NCBI RefSeq assembly: GCF_003096275.1
Contig: NZ_QENQ01000001.1
Span: 1,980,731 to 2,044,730 of the forward strand
Source: Sphingomonas pokkalii
Lineage (GTDB): Bacteria > Pseudomonadota > Alphaproteobacteria > Sphingomonadales > Sphingomonadaceae
DNA: 64,000 nt
Reading direction: 5' to 3'
A model generated the notes under the pieces. That model was given only the letters and a program-made list of their open reading frames with translations, was not told where the DNA came from and ran no database searches. Shown one piece after another: positions 63,158 through 64,000 of the stretch. The position numbers and the translations under genes were made by a program. The number at the start of each line of letters is the position of its first letter. The first letter of the stretch is position 1.

Positions 63158-64000
63158 CCAACCTCTCCCGCCGCGCGCTCGTCGCTGCCGGCCTCGCCAC
63201 GCCGGCGCTTGCCCATGCGGCGACCGACGCCACCAAGGCCACGGCGCCCAAGCCGTTTGGCGCCACCCCCTCCGCCCGCCAGTGGAAATGGCACCAGCGC
63301 GAGCAATATGCCTTCATCCATTTCTCGATGAACACCTTCACCGACAAGGAATGGGGCTATGGCGATGAAGATCCCAAGACCTTCAATCCCAGCGATTTCA
63401 ACGCCGACCAGATCGTTGCTGCAGCCAAGGCTGGCGGCTTGAAAGGTCTTATTATGGTCTGCAAACACCATGACGGCTTCTGCCTCTGGCCGACGACGCT
63501 GACCGAACATTGCATCCGCAACAGCCCCTACAAGAACGGCCAGGGCGACATCGTCCGCGAGATGTCCGATGCCTGCGCCCGCGCCGGCCTGCCCTTCGGC
63601 GTCTATCTTTCGCCCTGGGATCGCAACCACCCGGAATATGGCCGTCCGGGCTACATCCCCTATTACCGCGCGCAGCTGACCGAACTGTGCACACGCTACG
63701 GCAAGCTGTTCGAAGTGTGGTTCGACGGCGCCAATGGCGGCGACGGCTATTATGGCGGCGCGCGCGAAACCCGGAAAATCGATGCCCCGGCCTATTACAA
63801 CTGGCCGTCGATCGTGGCGCTGGTCCACAAGCTCCAGCCCGAAGCCTGCACCTTCGATCCGCTCGGTGCAGATATCCGCTGGGTTGGCAATGAGGACGGC
63901 GTGGCGGGCGATCCCTGCTGGCCGACCATGCCTAACCACCCCTATGTCCAGAGCGAAGGCAATTCAGGCGTGCGCGGCGGCGCGCTTTGGTGGCCGGCGG
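63154..64000 (+). CDS. GH29 alpha-L-fucosidase, 3' end outside the window
   Basis: The first 282 codons of a retaining alpha-fucosidase. The signal MTNLSRRALVAAGLATPALAHA is Tat-like. FIHFSMNTFTDKEWGYGDE is the active-site loop, LIMVCKHHDGFCLWPT the His-His motif and EVWFDGANGGDGYYGG carries the nucleophile Asp near residue 193. The acid/base lies in the missing or final part. It could remove core alpha-1,3/1,6-fucose or antennal fucose. ATGA couples it to the preceding gene. Confidence 0.93.
   Translation, partial: MTNLSRRALVAAGLATPALAHAATDATKATAPKPFGATPSARQWKWHQREQYAFIHFSMNTFTDKEWGYGDEDPKTFNPSDFNADQIVAAAKAGGLKGLIMVCKHHDGFCLWPTTLTEHCIRNSPYKNGQGDIVREMSDACARAGLPFGVYLSPWDRNHPEYGRPGYIPYYRAQLTELCTRYGKLFEVWFDGANGGDGYYGGARETRKIDAPAYYNWPSIVALVHKLQPEACTFDPLGADIRWVGNEDGVAGDPCWPTMPNHPYVQSEGNSGVRGGALWWPA

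Overview
The window reads as chromosomal DNA of a high-GC alphaproteobacterium, most likely a sphingomonad (Sphingomonas or a close relative). The grounds are the dense GC-rich coding, two proteins with the PEPxxWA form of the PEP-CTERM tail, the Flp pilins, the many Tat-type signal peptides and the housekeeping gene set (leuA, accA, xerD, aroK-aroB, radA, rarA, cvpA). No integrase, transposase, CRISPR array or rRNA was seen. One tRNA gene, Arg(CCT), is present. All homology statements rest on reading motifs; no database search was possible.

Layout. 1-6.2 kb: the 5' part of leuA with a possible leader, a SWIB-domain protein, then an oxygen-response group (universal stress protein, [4Fe-4S] FNR-type regulator, OmpW-like porin with an FNR-like box) and a secreted beta-helix protein. 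6.2-16.2 kb: tRNA-Arg and small housekeeping operons (DUF1178/amidase/glutaredoxin, comF, methyltransferase, mutT, two Flp pilins, accA/xerD with a secreted helical protein, aroK-aroB). 16.2-19.1 kb: an unexplained 837-residue protein behind an AT-rich upstream region. 19.1-37.9 kb: peptidases, a K+/H+ antiporter, an IscU-like protein, a cell-surface group (CAP protein, L,D-transpeptidase, PEP-CTERM proteins), radA, a glycosyltransferase, a PadR regulator with a palindromic operator candidate, a ubiquinone-type hydroxylase, rarA and small unknowns.

37.9-64 kb is the most interesting part: a catabolic locus for N-acetylglucosamine and, by inference, complex (plant-type) N-glycans. A nag operon encodes a SIS-type glucosamine-6-phosphate deaminase, the deacetylase NagA, a fused IIA-HPr-Enzyme I PTS protein and a IIC-IIB-IIB' GlcNAc permease. 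Beyond it a GntR/HutC regulator and a GH2 beta-galactosidase diverge from an operon whose genes all overlap by one or four bases: GH20 hexosaminidase, GH2 beta-mannosidase, GH3 (beta-xylosidase-like motifs), GH125 and GH92 alpha-mannosidases, a glycosidase-like protein of unknown family, and a GH29 alpha-fucosidase cut by the window edge. Every linkage of a plant or complex N-glycan outside the GlcNAc-GlcNAc core has a candidate enzyme here. The released GlcNAc would enter through the PTS and be processed by NagA and the deaminase. Two copies of a 14-bp repeat, each leading into a TGGT-N3-ACC operator-like site, lie in the divergent regulator/operon gap and suggest control by the GntR protein.

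Oddities include probable CTG starts, several TTG and GTG starts, a second IIB domain with His in place of the phosphorylated Cys, an IscU-like protein lacking the third cluster cysteine, and recurring short GC-rich hairpins between genes.
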